64,000 nucleotides of DNA. Source: Deuterostichococcus epilithicus. Its lineage: Eukaryota > Chlorophyta > Trebouxiophyceae > Prasiolales > Stichococcaceae. The translations under genes and the position numbers were made by a program. The notes below the pieces were generated by a model that worked only from the letters and a program-made list of their open reading frames with translations, was not told where the DNA came from and did no database searches. The DNA is taken from contig JAVTLE010000010.1 in NCBI GenBank assembly GCA_033439295.1, positions 124,001 to 188,000 on the forward strand, read 5' to 3'. Position 1 is the first letter of the stretch. The number at the start of each line of letters is the position of its first letter. Shown here piece by piece: positions 47,906 to 57,689 of the stretch.

Positions 47906-48385
47906 GCTGGGGTCCGGCTACGGGTGCGTTCGGCGGCTGCGGGCCGCCGACCGGATGCTGCAGGTGCTGCAGCCGAGTGACTGGCGCAGGAGCGCTGGCA
48001 GCGTTAGCGCCGTGGCAGGTCACCCCAGGCCCCGTCGCGCTCTAGAAAGCATCAACAAGTCACACGGTGAGATCAACAGGCTGCGCTCCCAACAGCTGGC
48101 AGCGATCAGGCGCTGCGACACGACAACCACTGGCAGAAACTCGCCGGGCACGTGCAGCTCACGCTCAAATTCGCGTCCGTGCTCGGTGCTGTTCAGTATG
48201 CTTCGTCACAAGACTGCCGACGAGTGTTGTGCTCCAATTCCTGCAGTGCGCGGTGCGATCATCAAAAAGGGGGGCCACAGTGTGGCAGGTGCCCAAAAGC
48301 GCTCCGCTGGATCTGCCTTACCGAGATTCAGGCAGCGTGGGGCAATCCTCCTGCTTCCCGCGGGTTCGGGGTGCACAGGGTTTTA
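47906..48385. promoter_or_regulatory. Carotene hydroxylase 5' flank
   Basis: About 480 nt upstream of the CHYB start, presumed promoter and 5' UTR. No motif identified. Confidence 0.35.
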
Positions 48386-48726
48386 GTTTGATCACCTTCG
48401 GTGATTCAAACTTATGCACTCAAGTTTTCCTCCTGGCCGTGGTAAACCCTAAGAGTCGTCGACGGGAAACCTCTTACGCCTGCTGCCGGTGTCAGTCTGC
48501 GTCTTCGGGTCTTCCGTGGTCCGTCAGCTGTTGCTTGGGTCAGTTGCAGAGCTTTGCGTGAGGCAGCCGCCTCGCGCTGCGGCCGGCCGTGCGAACGGCG
48601 CCCCGGCAGCCGGCGTTGTAAGATTTGGCGAGTTGATGTAAGAATCGTTTCCGCGCCCTTAGTACGATTTTCCATAGAACGGGGAAGCACACCCGTCCTA
48701 TGAAACCCACCTGATAACGAGGGTGG
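48386..48726. ncRNA. Candidate structured non-coding RNA
   Basis: At least seven local hairpins lie within 340 nt of non-coding DNA: 48386-48411 (11 pairs with one bulge, TTC loop), 48450-48476 (TAAGAG/CTCTTA), 48556-48577 (9-bp stem with one G-U, AGCC loop), 48586-48599 (GCCGT/ACGGC), 48643-48669 (AATCGT/ACGATT), 48673-48702 (11-nt arms, one non-Watson-Crick position on the plus strand) and 48707-48726 (CCACC/GGTGG). Translations on either strand show no coherent protein. TAAACCCTAA at 48443-48452, 1.4 units of the plant telomere complement, lies between the first two hairpins on the plus strand. Strand, ends and class are unknown. No TATA-like box was seen upstream; a T-run at 48667-48670 could end a Pol III transcript. 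Could also be a decayed repeat. Confidence 0.35.
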
Positions 48727-50058
48727 TACTTGCGATTGCCAGACGCAGACTGTGATTCGGAAGCCTCCCGGCTGCAGAGCGGTCCGCTGGCAGGTTGCAC
48801 GGCTGCTGCAGCTGGCAGCCGCTGCGCGCTGTGGCAGGTTGCAGAAGGGGCGTTTCGGAGGGATCAACGACGGGGGAAAAATTTGGACTTTTATCCCCAA
48901 CGGCTGTGCCTGGATGGGGATGCTTGGCAGCCGACCTGGAAATCGCACCTGCTTGTTCCAGCACATGTCAGAAATGCTTCTGCAGTGATGTGCGAGTGCT
49001 TTCGGCGTGGAAACTTCACGTCGCGCCGACTCGCATGCGCATTTTCATATTTTCCCTCACCCCGAGCCGTGAGTGTCCTGGAGCGTGCTGATTTGCTGTC
49101 TGTATGAGCCCTGCGACCGTGACAGCACGAGCATGCCATGCCAGCTGCTGCATGCTGCCATGCGTCGTTTTGCTGCGGCCGTTTCGCTACAGGGTGCTGC
49201 CGTTCCTCGGCCGCCCCTATTAGCGACCTGGCTGCCCCCCTTTCGGCTGGCCCCTCCCGATCAAACTCGCGTCTCGCCCCCGGCGAGCGCCCATTGTTGG
49301 ATTTCCAGCGAATTCAAAACTTATTGAATTGATACTTGTATAGCTCTGCAACACGATGGTGTAGGCACGTCAGACGGGAATGGCGTCGTAGACACGATCG
49401 CACGCGCACAAGATATCCACTCCATTTGGTCCAACAACTTGCAGTGGGCCGCCAATCGACCGCAGTGCAGTGTTGTTTAGCAGCGGCAACTGGCACAAAC
49501 ACGAGGAAGCTCACTCCCCCCCATAACAGCCTCGAGTCAGCCTCAGGATCAGCTACATGGGACCGAGAAGGCGTCGCCGCAATGAGCTGGCAGAGCTTGC
49601 GATGCCGTATCTCGCGGACCCTGTCCGGATGCGCCGAAGCACCCTACGGCCTGCTTTGAAGCCGCTGGCACATGGCGTCTCCCCCAATCGCGGCGGCCGC
49701 CGCGCGCCGCATCCGCCAACATCCGCACCGCTGCAGCAAGGGCTGCCCCATCTGCGGGTGGCCGCAGCAGGTGAGAAGCCGGAGCTGCAGACACTGCCGT
49801 GCTGTCCTGGCGCATGCATCCGCGCAACCGCTCGCGCCTGGAGCCCCACATGCGTCGCGGGCCGCATCGAAGCTCCCTGAGCTCCGTGCCAGCCACAAGC
49901 CGCCAGGCACCACCGCCTGCCGCCGGCGCCAGCGCTGGGGCCGACACCGCTGCGCATTGCCGTGCACTCGGCGCCGCCGCTGCTGCCAATAGGCCGGCGG
50001 CCTCCTGCCGCCGCACCCCTCTGCCGCAGCCTCCGCTCCAAGCCGCGTCGGGCCGCCG
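48727..50058. other. Spacer left of shikimate kinase
   Basis: No secure gene, apart from the possible zinc-ribbon exon near 49739. The right end should hold the shikimate kinase 3' UTR. Confidence 0.4.
49739..49830 (+). CDS. Possible zinc-ribbon protein exon
   Basis: After a CTGCAG acceptor the plus strand reads KGCPICGWPQQVRSRSCRHC, with two CxxC knuckles (CPIC and CRHC) nine residues apart, as in small one-ribbon eukaryotic proteins. An upstream frame beginning at an ATG at 49557 (MGPRRRRRNELAELA) might be an earlier exon. A CAG/GTGAGA donor-like site inside the ribbon argues for caution. No complete gene model could be built. Confidence 0.25.
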
Positions 50059-52895
50059 TCACTGCTCCGACTTCTGCCCCGCATGCTCGATCTTGACCTC
50101 GGAGGTGCGCTTCTCCTCCAGCTCAGCCTTCTTCGAGGCAAGGCGCTCCCGCAACGAAGTCAACACCCTACGGCACAAGCAAAATTCCGATGGGATTGGG
50201 GCTGCGCACGCTCACGACAGCTTCGCCATGCACCGCCACAGCCTGTTGCCCTGCACGATGGCAGCGCTCTGCTGCCTGGTCGCCAGCGCCGCCCAATTGA
50301 TGCCAGATGTGGAGTAGAGAAGCACATTACACTCGAGCACGTCGGTGATGACGACCTGGCAGATGTCCCAGAGCGCGGCTGCCGGCAGCCGCCGACTGCC
50401 GTGCCTGAAGCCTGGGCGATCAGGCTGCGGCACAGGGCCTTACCAGCTGCCGAGGCGTCACATTCACCGGTCGATCGCGAAAGTGTCTGCAGGCGCTGCC
50501 ACCGGCCTCTGCTTGCGCTGGGACGCCCAGGTAGAAACTTTTCGAATCGACAGGATCCAGAAGCAACGGAAAGCGCCCACCTGTGCGCGACCACCACAGG
50601 CGCCGCGCCGCGGGCCTCATCGCCGCCGGGGTGCGCCAGCGGCACCCTCAGGTCGGCGATGGAGTAGTGGCGGCTGCGCGCCTCCAGCAGGTCGGACAGC
50701 TTGGCGACTGTGGCCTGGTACTCGTCCTCCTCCTTCTCAGCCTGTGTCATTCAAAGTGAACAGTTGCCATTTGTGCACATTCTTTATGTGCTTGAATGAA
50801 AGCTGATTCCGCAATTCGCATGATTCCCGCCTTGCTGCCAGAAGCTTGGCAGAGCAGAGGATCTGCTGACACCAGCTGATCAGATCTGCGGCCGTCGCCC
50901 TGCACTCGCCCTGCTCCTGCTCCGCCTGCAACGCGGCAGGTGTCTGGTTTTGCAAGTTGTTTTGGTTTCCATCGGCACTGGCGGACCCGACTTGGTGACC
51001 CCGTTTGGCAGCTGGACGCCAAGCTGGAGGGCCACCGCCTGGTCGTCAAACTCCCTGTACGCCTGCAAGCCTGAAGGCAGTCTTTTCGCTCTTGTCGCCA
51101 GCGGTGGCCGGTATGGTTGTGCTTCCTTCTTCCTGCATCTGGCCTCTAGCCTTCTCTGGTCTGCTCACGCCCGCAAGTCAGTGTGCCAGGCCGCCGCAGC
51201 CAGACTCCGGCAGGGCCAGCCGTGCAGTAAACCCTAAATCCTGAACCCTAAACCCAACGCACCTCTGTCTGCGCTACGAGTGGGCGGCTGGCGGTGCCGT
51301 CCGCCACGAGACGCGCCGCCAGCAGCGGCGGCGGCCCGTCCAGCCACACGCTGACGGCGTGGCTCATGTGCCCCCAGTTGGTGCGCTGCAGCACCGCGCC
51401 GCCGCCCGTCGCAACGATGCAGTCCCGGAACGGCGCAAGCTCCTGCGCAAGGCGGTGCACGTCCTGTTTCTGATTCCGAACGGCATGCAGTCGTCGGCGT
51501 TGGACTGCTGCGCCGCGCTGCCGTCCGTCGCCGCGAGCAGTCCCGGAGCGGCGCCAGGTGCTGACGCACAAAGCGGACAGGGGCGGCAAAAATGCTGACG
51601 GCAATTCGCTCTCGATCAAACCCCTTACTGGCACCTCTGCGCCGGGCAATGCGGCCAGGACAGCAGCACTGCGTGGCTTTGGCTCTCGAGGCAGGGCGAA
51701 ATGCTGAGTCAAGCAGCAGCATATCAGCAACGCCTGGAGGGCGGATGGCGCGGCTGGGGTTCATCTCGCACCTGCAGAACGGCGGTCTCCACTTCCCGGA
51801 ACGCCTCCTCGCCCTCGTCCTCGAAGATCTCCTGCACCGTCATGCGAGCATGCGCCTCCACCTGCAGGGCGAATGCGCTCTGGGCTCAGATCGGTCGCAT
51901 CCTGTCCCACCATTTGGTGTCAAGCAGTATGCGGACAGCATTCACTATCTGCATCACACAGAGCCTCCGGACGATTCTGTTGACCGCGGCCCACGCGGAA
52001 TGCCGGCCGTAGTGTGAACGGCCGGCGCGATGCTGGAGGCGAGCGCCGGCCTTGCCGCATCAGAGACGCCGCCATGCCCAGATGTGACGGCCGGGTGCAG
52101 CTCAGACGCACCAGTGAGTCCGAGTCGAAGAAGTAGTACCCCAGTGCAGCGGACAGCAGCTTGCCGATGGTGGACTTGCCGCTGCCCATCATGCCCACCA
52201 GGTAGATGCTGGTGCCGCCCAGCTGCTCCTTCACCTGAGCCGCCACCTCCTGCCACACCAGAAGGAAAGCGCAGATGCCTCAGGGTTGAGGACCGGAATT
52301 TGCTCAGGAGGATGCGCAGGATGCCGCTGCCTGTATCCTCGATCGCGGCCGCTGCTGCCTGCGCCGCCGCCCTCTCCCAGGGACGCGTGCCTACTACTGC
52401 CCACTGAGCCGTGTGGGAGCGGCAGAGCGCAGACATAAGCGCACAAGGTTGTGTGTGGTCCAGTGCGAGCGCGAGCGTCTTGGTTTCGACATGAGGTCTC
52501 AAGGAAGCGTAGGGGAAGCTTGAGGTGCAGCATGCGAGGACAACCGGCCGCACATACATGGAAGGGCGTGCCCAAACTGTATGTGTGCAAGGCATCTTCA
52601 CCCTGATCTCGTCGGCCAGCTTGTCGTATTCTGCGTCCTCAAACTTGCTGTCGTCAGGCTGGCCGGCCGCCTGGCTGGGCTGCGCGCTGCATATGCTGCG
52701 GCGGCCGCCGGGCAGATTTCGCAAGCTCTGCCGCCGCTCCGCCGCAAGCGTGCATGCAGTCCGTGGCACTGCTACTCTCTGCTGCTGTGCAGCGAAGGGG
52801 CTGCTGCGAAGCCGCAGTGCCGGTGCAGGGGCCGCGGCTCTTGACGGCTGTGTGGATAGCACCTGTGCTGGGAGTCCCGAGCATAGCGCTGCCAT
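50059..52895 (-). CDS. SK: Shikimate kinase, plastid
   Basis: Phosphorylates shikimate with ATP in the chloroplast route to aromatic amino acids. Six phase-consistent minus-strand exons give 330 aa: 52895-52602, 52249-52112, 51861-51772, 51463-51263, 50741-50581, 50167-50059. The N-terminus ([20 protein letters not shown] and on, about 80 residues) looks like a transit peptide. Walker A is GMMGSGKST, followed by FFDSDSLVE with the Mg/shikimate Asp, then [46 protein letters not shown] and SRPL. The C-terminal helix region [20 protein letters not shown] ends with a charged tail ([20 protein letters not shown]) matching plant enzymes in layout. Telomere-like repeats begin 7 nt after the donor of exon 51463-51263, and an exon echo lies before that exon. 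Confidence 0.93.
51228..51255 (-). repeat. Interstitial telomere-like tract
   Basis: On the minus strand about four TTTAGGG-like units, some degenerate, start 7 nt after the donor of the shikimate kinase exon ending at 51263. Confidence 0.75.
51401..51575 (-). repeat. Exon echo before shikimate kinase exon 51463-51263
   Basis: The exon start region (51401-51455, [19 protein letters not shown]) recurs at 51518-51575 in the upstream intron, offset about 119 nt. The echo still reads [13 protein letters not shown] and then loses the ATGGG loop. Confidence 0.8.
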
Positions 52896-53877
52896 GGTGG
52901 CGGTGCGTTCAGGTCGTGTGTTGTAATTGCAGGTGCGTTCCAGGCAACAATGGTAACTGTGTGATGTGCACAGCGGAAGCCACACTCTCGACCAAATGCA
53001 GGTGTCAGCTAAATTTCTGTGTTTCACATCAAGAGCAGCGGTGGCCTACGCCCGTGCAATGCAAAGTGTAAGCAATACAGATGGAATACGCGCGCCAGAA
53101 TGCGCCTGCACCCCCAATCCATGTCGAGGGTACACCCGTCTACAACCTGTGACGACATGGTGCATCACGATTTGATCATGCATCAGCCCAATTGCTCGAA
53201 CAAGCCCCAATATGTCTGGGCTCGCGTCATATCTCTCGACCTGGTCCGTGCAAGAGGAGGAACAGTAGCTTAGCAGGGAGGCTGCGACGGCGCCGCGACG
53301 GACAAGCGTAGCACGACAAGGTGAGACTCAAACCTCGCACGGGTGCTGTTTGTGCAGCTGAGATGCGAGGCTTGACAAGTACGCTGGCGTAGCGTCGCCT
53401 TCTGACAGCCGTGTTAAGCTCACCGCCAGGGACTGCGCTGTCGGCTGCGCCTGCTGCCCCTGCACCCCGCATATGTGCCGCCGGCGGATCATGCGCCAAG
53501 ACGCTCAGAAGCCTCTGTCAGCATCAGATCATCCTTTGAGTAGTCAGAGAATTGCACCCGATACCGTTACTCATCAGGCAGCATCGTCAGCGGCCTCACG
53601 AGCGTGGCCGTATGGGTGCATCCCCTCCGATCTGAGCTGGTTTTCGGGCAGGGTTGTGTGTACTTCAAGAGCCGCATCTGCCAGAATTGTTTATTTCGCT
53701 CAATGCCCAATTGTCCGCTGCGACGCATGTTCGGCAAGCAGTCATGCTAGCGGTGTCAGCATCTCACATGCGCTGCTGCCGGGAGGGTGGCTGGACGGAA
53801 TTTGCTAAACGTTGCAAACCCCTGCACCCCTCCGGATCTACGTGTGCAGGCCTTTCCGCCACCAGAGGCTAGCCGGC
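52896..53877. promoter_or_regulatory. Divergent promoter region
   Basis: Just under 1 kb between the starts of shikimate kinase (-) and the unknown secreted protein (+). Promoters assumed from position; no element recognised. Confidence 0.35.
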
Positions 53878-56711
53878 ATGGTGGCGCTGGGCGTGCTTGC
53901 CTTGCTGGCAGCGGTGGCCCTGCTTGGCGGCGCGGCGCAAACCGTCGAGGCGGAGAAGCTGCTGCTGACATACCCCAACTCACGCACCCTGCTGGTGCGC
54001 ATCCCACAAACCTTCTGCGGACAGCTGGAAGGGGTCGTAGCAACCTGAACAGCACAAGGTGGAGGCCTATGTGCTGCCTGCGCTGGCAGAGGTGCAGTGG
54101 GACAACAGCGCAGCATGGGCAATCTCTGGGTGCCTGCTTCGCGACTGCAATGGCTCCATGCTCCTGACGTTCCAGCGCGCGGCAGTGCGCACGCAAACAT
54201 GCAGCACGCCACCGGCAGCATTGCCACGCTCCCCTTTGACTCCCACCCTGCAGCGTGCGACGGCGGGCCCGGGCCTGAAGGACGGCAAGCTCTTGGGCAC
54301 CAGCATCAAGCTGCCGCCCGCCTACAGGGCGGGAAAGATCCTGTACACGGCCACGACGCCAGACGGCCTGGCGTTCACGGCGGGCGTGAACTTCGACCCG
54401 CCGCCGGGCACGGCCGCTGTGGGGCACTCCTTCCTGACGGTGACAAACACCAATGGCGCCAACCCCAAGGTAAGAGATTGAGTGGATGCTGCCGCTGCCG
54501 CTGCCATCGCAGCCGCGGCCGCTGCCGCCGCTGCCATCGCAGCCGCGGCCGCTGCCGCCCCTGCCGCCGCTGCCGCCGCTGCCGCTGCCGTGCCGTCATC
54601 AGAGGTCTAGGTGGACTACGACCGCAAGCCTTGCTACCCAAGCCCATCACCCGTTGCCGAAAGTGTTCCAGCCTAAAGCCATGTTGTACTGAACCTCAAG
54701 TGTCCACCCATGCTGCCGCAGGTCATCAAGACCTTCGAGCTGGCGAGCCTGCGCACTGGCATCCTCAAGGGCTGCCCCTTGGCAGCACAGGGCGACATCA
54801 CCGCCGAGAAGATTGGTGCGCAGCAGCCTTTGCTTCACAGACTTGCCACACTGATGTGCACGCCCGCTTGCAGCGCCTGCAGCGCAGCAACTCTATGGGC
54901 CTGAGCGTACACACGGCATGTACCTGCGCTGTGTGCAACACCCGCGTCGGTGCAACACAGCTTACTGCCCGGCCTCCTGTCCCCAACAGGCGTGTCCCAC
55001 CATGTGTTCGTTACCCTCACCTGCCTGGCCAAGTGCAAGGGCAAGCCCGACCGTAGCTACGTGCTGAAGTACAGTTACAGCTCCTCCAGCCAGAACCTCG
55101 CAGGTGACTCCGCACCAAAACCCAGTGCAACTTTTTGCCATGCTGTCAGAGAACTGGTGCCCGAATCCTAAGCCCCAGCCAGAACTTGGAGACCAGGCCA
55201 GCCTTGCAGAGATCTGACACGTTCCTGTGCGGGCACACAATTAATTGCTTATTTGCACCAGGCTGCCGGACGTGATCTGTTCTCTGAACGAAGGATCTCG
55301 GTGATGCAGGGCCGTCGACAGTCATCAAGTACCAAGTCTCATCGCAGGGGGTGCGTCACATTCATGTTGCTGCTGCTCAACGAGCTGCTCTCGCTGGCAT
55401 GAGGTCACGACCAAGCAGGATTGTTCTGCAGCGATGTTCCCTGGACGTAAGACAGGAAGCACCACCCGTAGCAGTGGTGGCACACCCAATGCGGCCGGCC
55501 TTGAATGGCTGTCGCAAAAATAGCCGTGCGGCGTTGTAGGGTTCAGGGTGCAGCGCGAGCCTCTCTTCCCCCACCTCGCCCTGCAGTGTGCCGCCTCGGA
55601 GGCGTCGAAGCAGAAGCTCGTGCAGAAGCTGAAGTGTTTCGGCACCACGGACACGGCGCCCGGCGTCCTGTACGCGGTCATCGGCTCGGCCGCTGGCAGT
55701 GTCGCGGTGCGCGCCTGCTCCTTTTCTGTTACTCCTGCGCACAGCTTCTGCAGCGTGGGCCATGCCGGTCTGTCCGCCTGGCTGTGTCCGCTCGGTGTCG
55801 CTGAAGCAGCGGCTGGCGCTGCAGCCCCCTTTTTCCTCCCTGACAGCGCTGCCGTCGCCCAGCTCCAGCTGGTGTGATCACAAAAGTCGCTCTCGTCGCG
55901 CTGGCGGCCATAAACGCGCAAGGAGGAAGGCGCACTGTCCCTGTCGGGTCGATATTGGAGGGTTGGGTTGGAAGTCCCACCTTTCTGCTTCCTGTCTCGC
56001 AGCCGGCGCTCTTCAAGCTGGACAGCGCGAAGGTCAACCCGACAGGCGTCGCCGCCAAGGTGCCGTTCTACAGGAACGGCGGCCAGTGCAGCACAGCGGA
56101 GATCCGCAGCCCGGCGACCTTCTTCGCGCAGTGCCAGTCGGGCGAGAAGAACGTGGTGCGTGTGACGAGGCTGGCATGCATGCTGCTGCCTGGTCTCATG
56201 TGTCCGCCAAACATCAGGGTCTGAGCCGCGGTGGAGGTCTCGTCGCGCTGATGCTCGGCGCTCGGCCCCCGGACACCTCCCAGTCCTTCATCTTGATGAC
56301 TGTCACACAGCTGATACGTGCATACCGTGCCAACCGCCTGTCTGCCTGCGCGCTTGCCTGAATGTGGTGGCTGTAACACTGGCTTCAGCTGCGCTCAACG
56401 AGCAGACCACCTGGCTGCGTTGCAGCCCTGCTGGACTCAGCGTCATTCGTTGTGGTCTACGTGCCGCGCCGCAGGTGGCCTATGTCAGCAAGGGCGCGGG
56501 CGCGAAGACGCTAGGCGGCAAGAGCACGCTCCTGAGCAGTGCTCGATACGGGCCCATGGCGATCGGCACTTCGTCCTCGGTGCTGTACTCCCTGAAGGTC
56601 ACTAAATCTGGGACGTACGTTGCGGCGCACGCCAAGAGCGGCGCCACGGCGTCGCAGTTCACCAGCGCCTTCAGGGTGCCCGCCGGTGCCACGGACCTGG
56701 ATGCGTTCTAG
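53878..56711 (+). CDS. Secreted or membrane-anchored protein, unknown function
   Basis: Not recognised. ATG at 53878 opens a signal peptide or anchor: MVALGVLALLAAVALLGGAA followed by QTVEAEKLLLTYP. Phase-consistent exons further on: 54254-54469, 54722-54815, 54990-55103, 55322-55350 (a 29-nt micro-exon that fixes the phase), 55587-55706, 56003-56155 and 56475-56711 with a TAG stop. Joins between the first exon and 54254 are unsettled; a block reading EAYVLPALAEVQWDNSAAW (about 54059-54140) is probably included. The mature part is rich in Ser, Gly, Val and short beta-like stretches, with scattered cysteines (LTCLAKCKGKPD, KLKCFG, GGQCSTAE, FFAQCQSG), which suits an extracellular or wall protein held by disulfides. 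No catalytic motif is visible. Confidence 0.65.
54486..54600. repeat. GC-rich tandem repeat in an intron
   Basis: Two copies of a ~30-bp unit (CTGCCATCGCAGCCGCGGCC core) followed by CTGCCG triplet-like runs, just after the donor of exon 54254-54469. Confidence 0.75.
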
Positions 56712-57689
56712 GATACATGTTGATAAGCTTGCGGGCTGCGGTGGTGCGCGCCGCAGCTGGGGTGCCACGGTCATGCCCGGGTGATTGGCCGGTCTGGCAA
56801 CAGCGAGGCCAGCAGCATCAGCAGCAGTGATCGCGACTCAGAGAAGTGGCATACAGATTTTGTTTCCGGCGGCGTGTTGCCATCCGCCGGCCGCTCGTGA
56901 TCTGCCAAATCATTGAGGTGAGGTCGTGGATTTTGATATTCGGATGGGACCTGACCAGCTAGAAAGCAGGTAGGTAGCCATGGTTTTGGCAGAGCTATAG
57001 CAGGCTGGGTGATGGTTTTTGACGCGCCAACCACCATACAAACACAGCACAGCGACCGTGATGTTTCGCGAGGAAAGCTAGTCAGGCTGTTATCTACAGC
57101 AGAACGGAGCATCTGTCTTGCAAGCTTGGCGCTTCAAGCTGCAACAGCATGCAGCGGCCTCCCAATATACTGCGCTGTCTGTTGCAATTTGGCTCCGCAT
57201 GCTGTGCGGCTTCACCAGCGTACACTCCACCAGTTCGATACAGGGTGGTATGATCGCGTGCTGTGTCCTTGTCTGAGTTGAGACACAATTTCAAGACTGA
57301 CTTCTGATCCTCACGTGCATGTATGTCTGCCCTGCCGTACGCTAACATGTCACACCATGGGACGCATCACGCGAGGGTGGATCGATCGATGAATTGGTCG
57401 ATCTTTTAAGTGGGTCCAGATTAACAAGCTTCCTTCCGCCCAGACTTCTGCAAAGTAGTCTTGCCACGGCGACAGCAGTCGCAGTTCTGATTGCAAACTG
57501 CTTGCAGCCCTGGTCATGATTAGGCATTCATGATGCAGGCCTAGGTTTGGCAGCAGCAAGACTAACAAGCCCAGGCGCTGTCAGCTCAGTTGCGGAGGAC
57601 CTACACGAATCAGCACCAATTCGCCGCAGTTCCCATCGCTGTGTCTGGCCTTGATACTGAGCAAACAGCACCAACGCGTGCAAGGCACA
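56712..57689. other. Spacer before the lipase gene
   Basis: 3' flank of the secreted protein gene and 5' flank of the lipase gene. No supported feature. Confidence 0.45.

Noticed and set aside
48412-48966. 184-codon minus-strand open frame over the hairpin-rich block
   Set aside because: Composition changes abruptly, no family-like blocks, and it overlaps strong hairpins. Read as non-coding.
50950-51068. Exon-like minus-strand frame ([20 protein letters not shown]) in the large shikimate kinase intron
   Set aside because: It has a CAG before it, but the kinase exons on either side join in phase without it, and shikimate kinases have no such segment. Probably chance openness.
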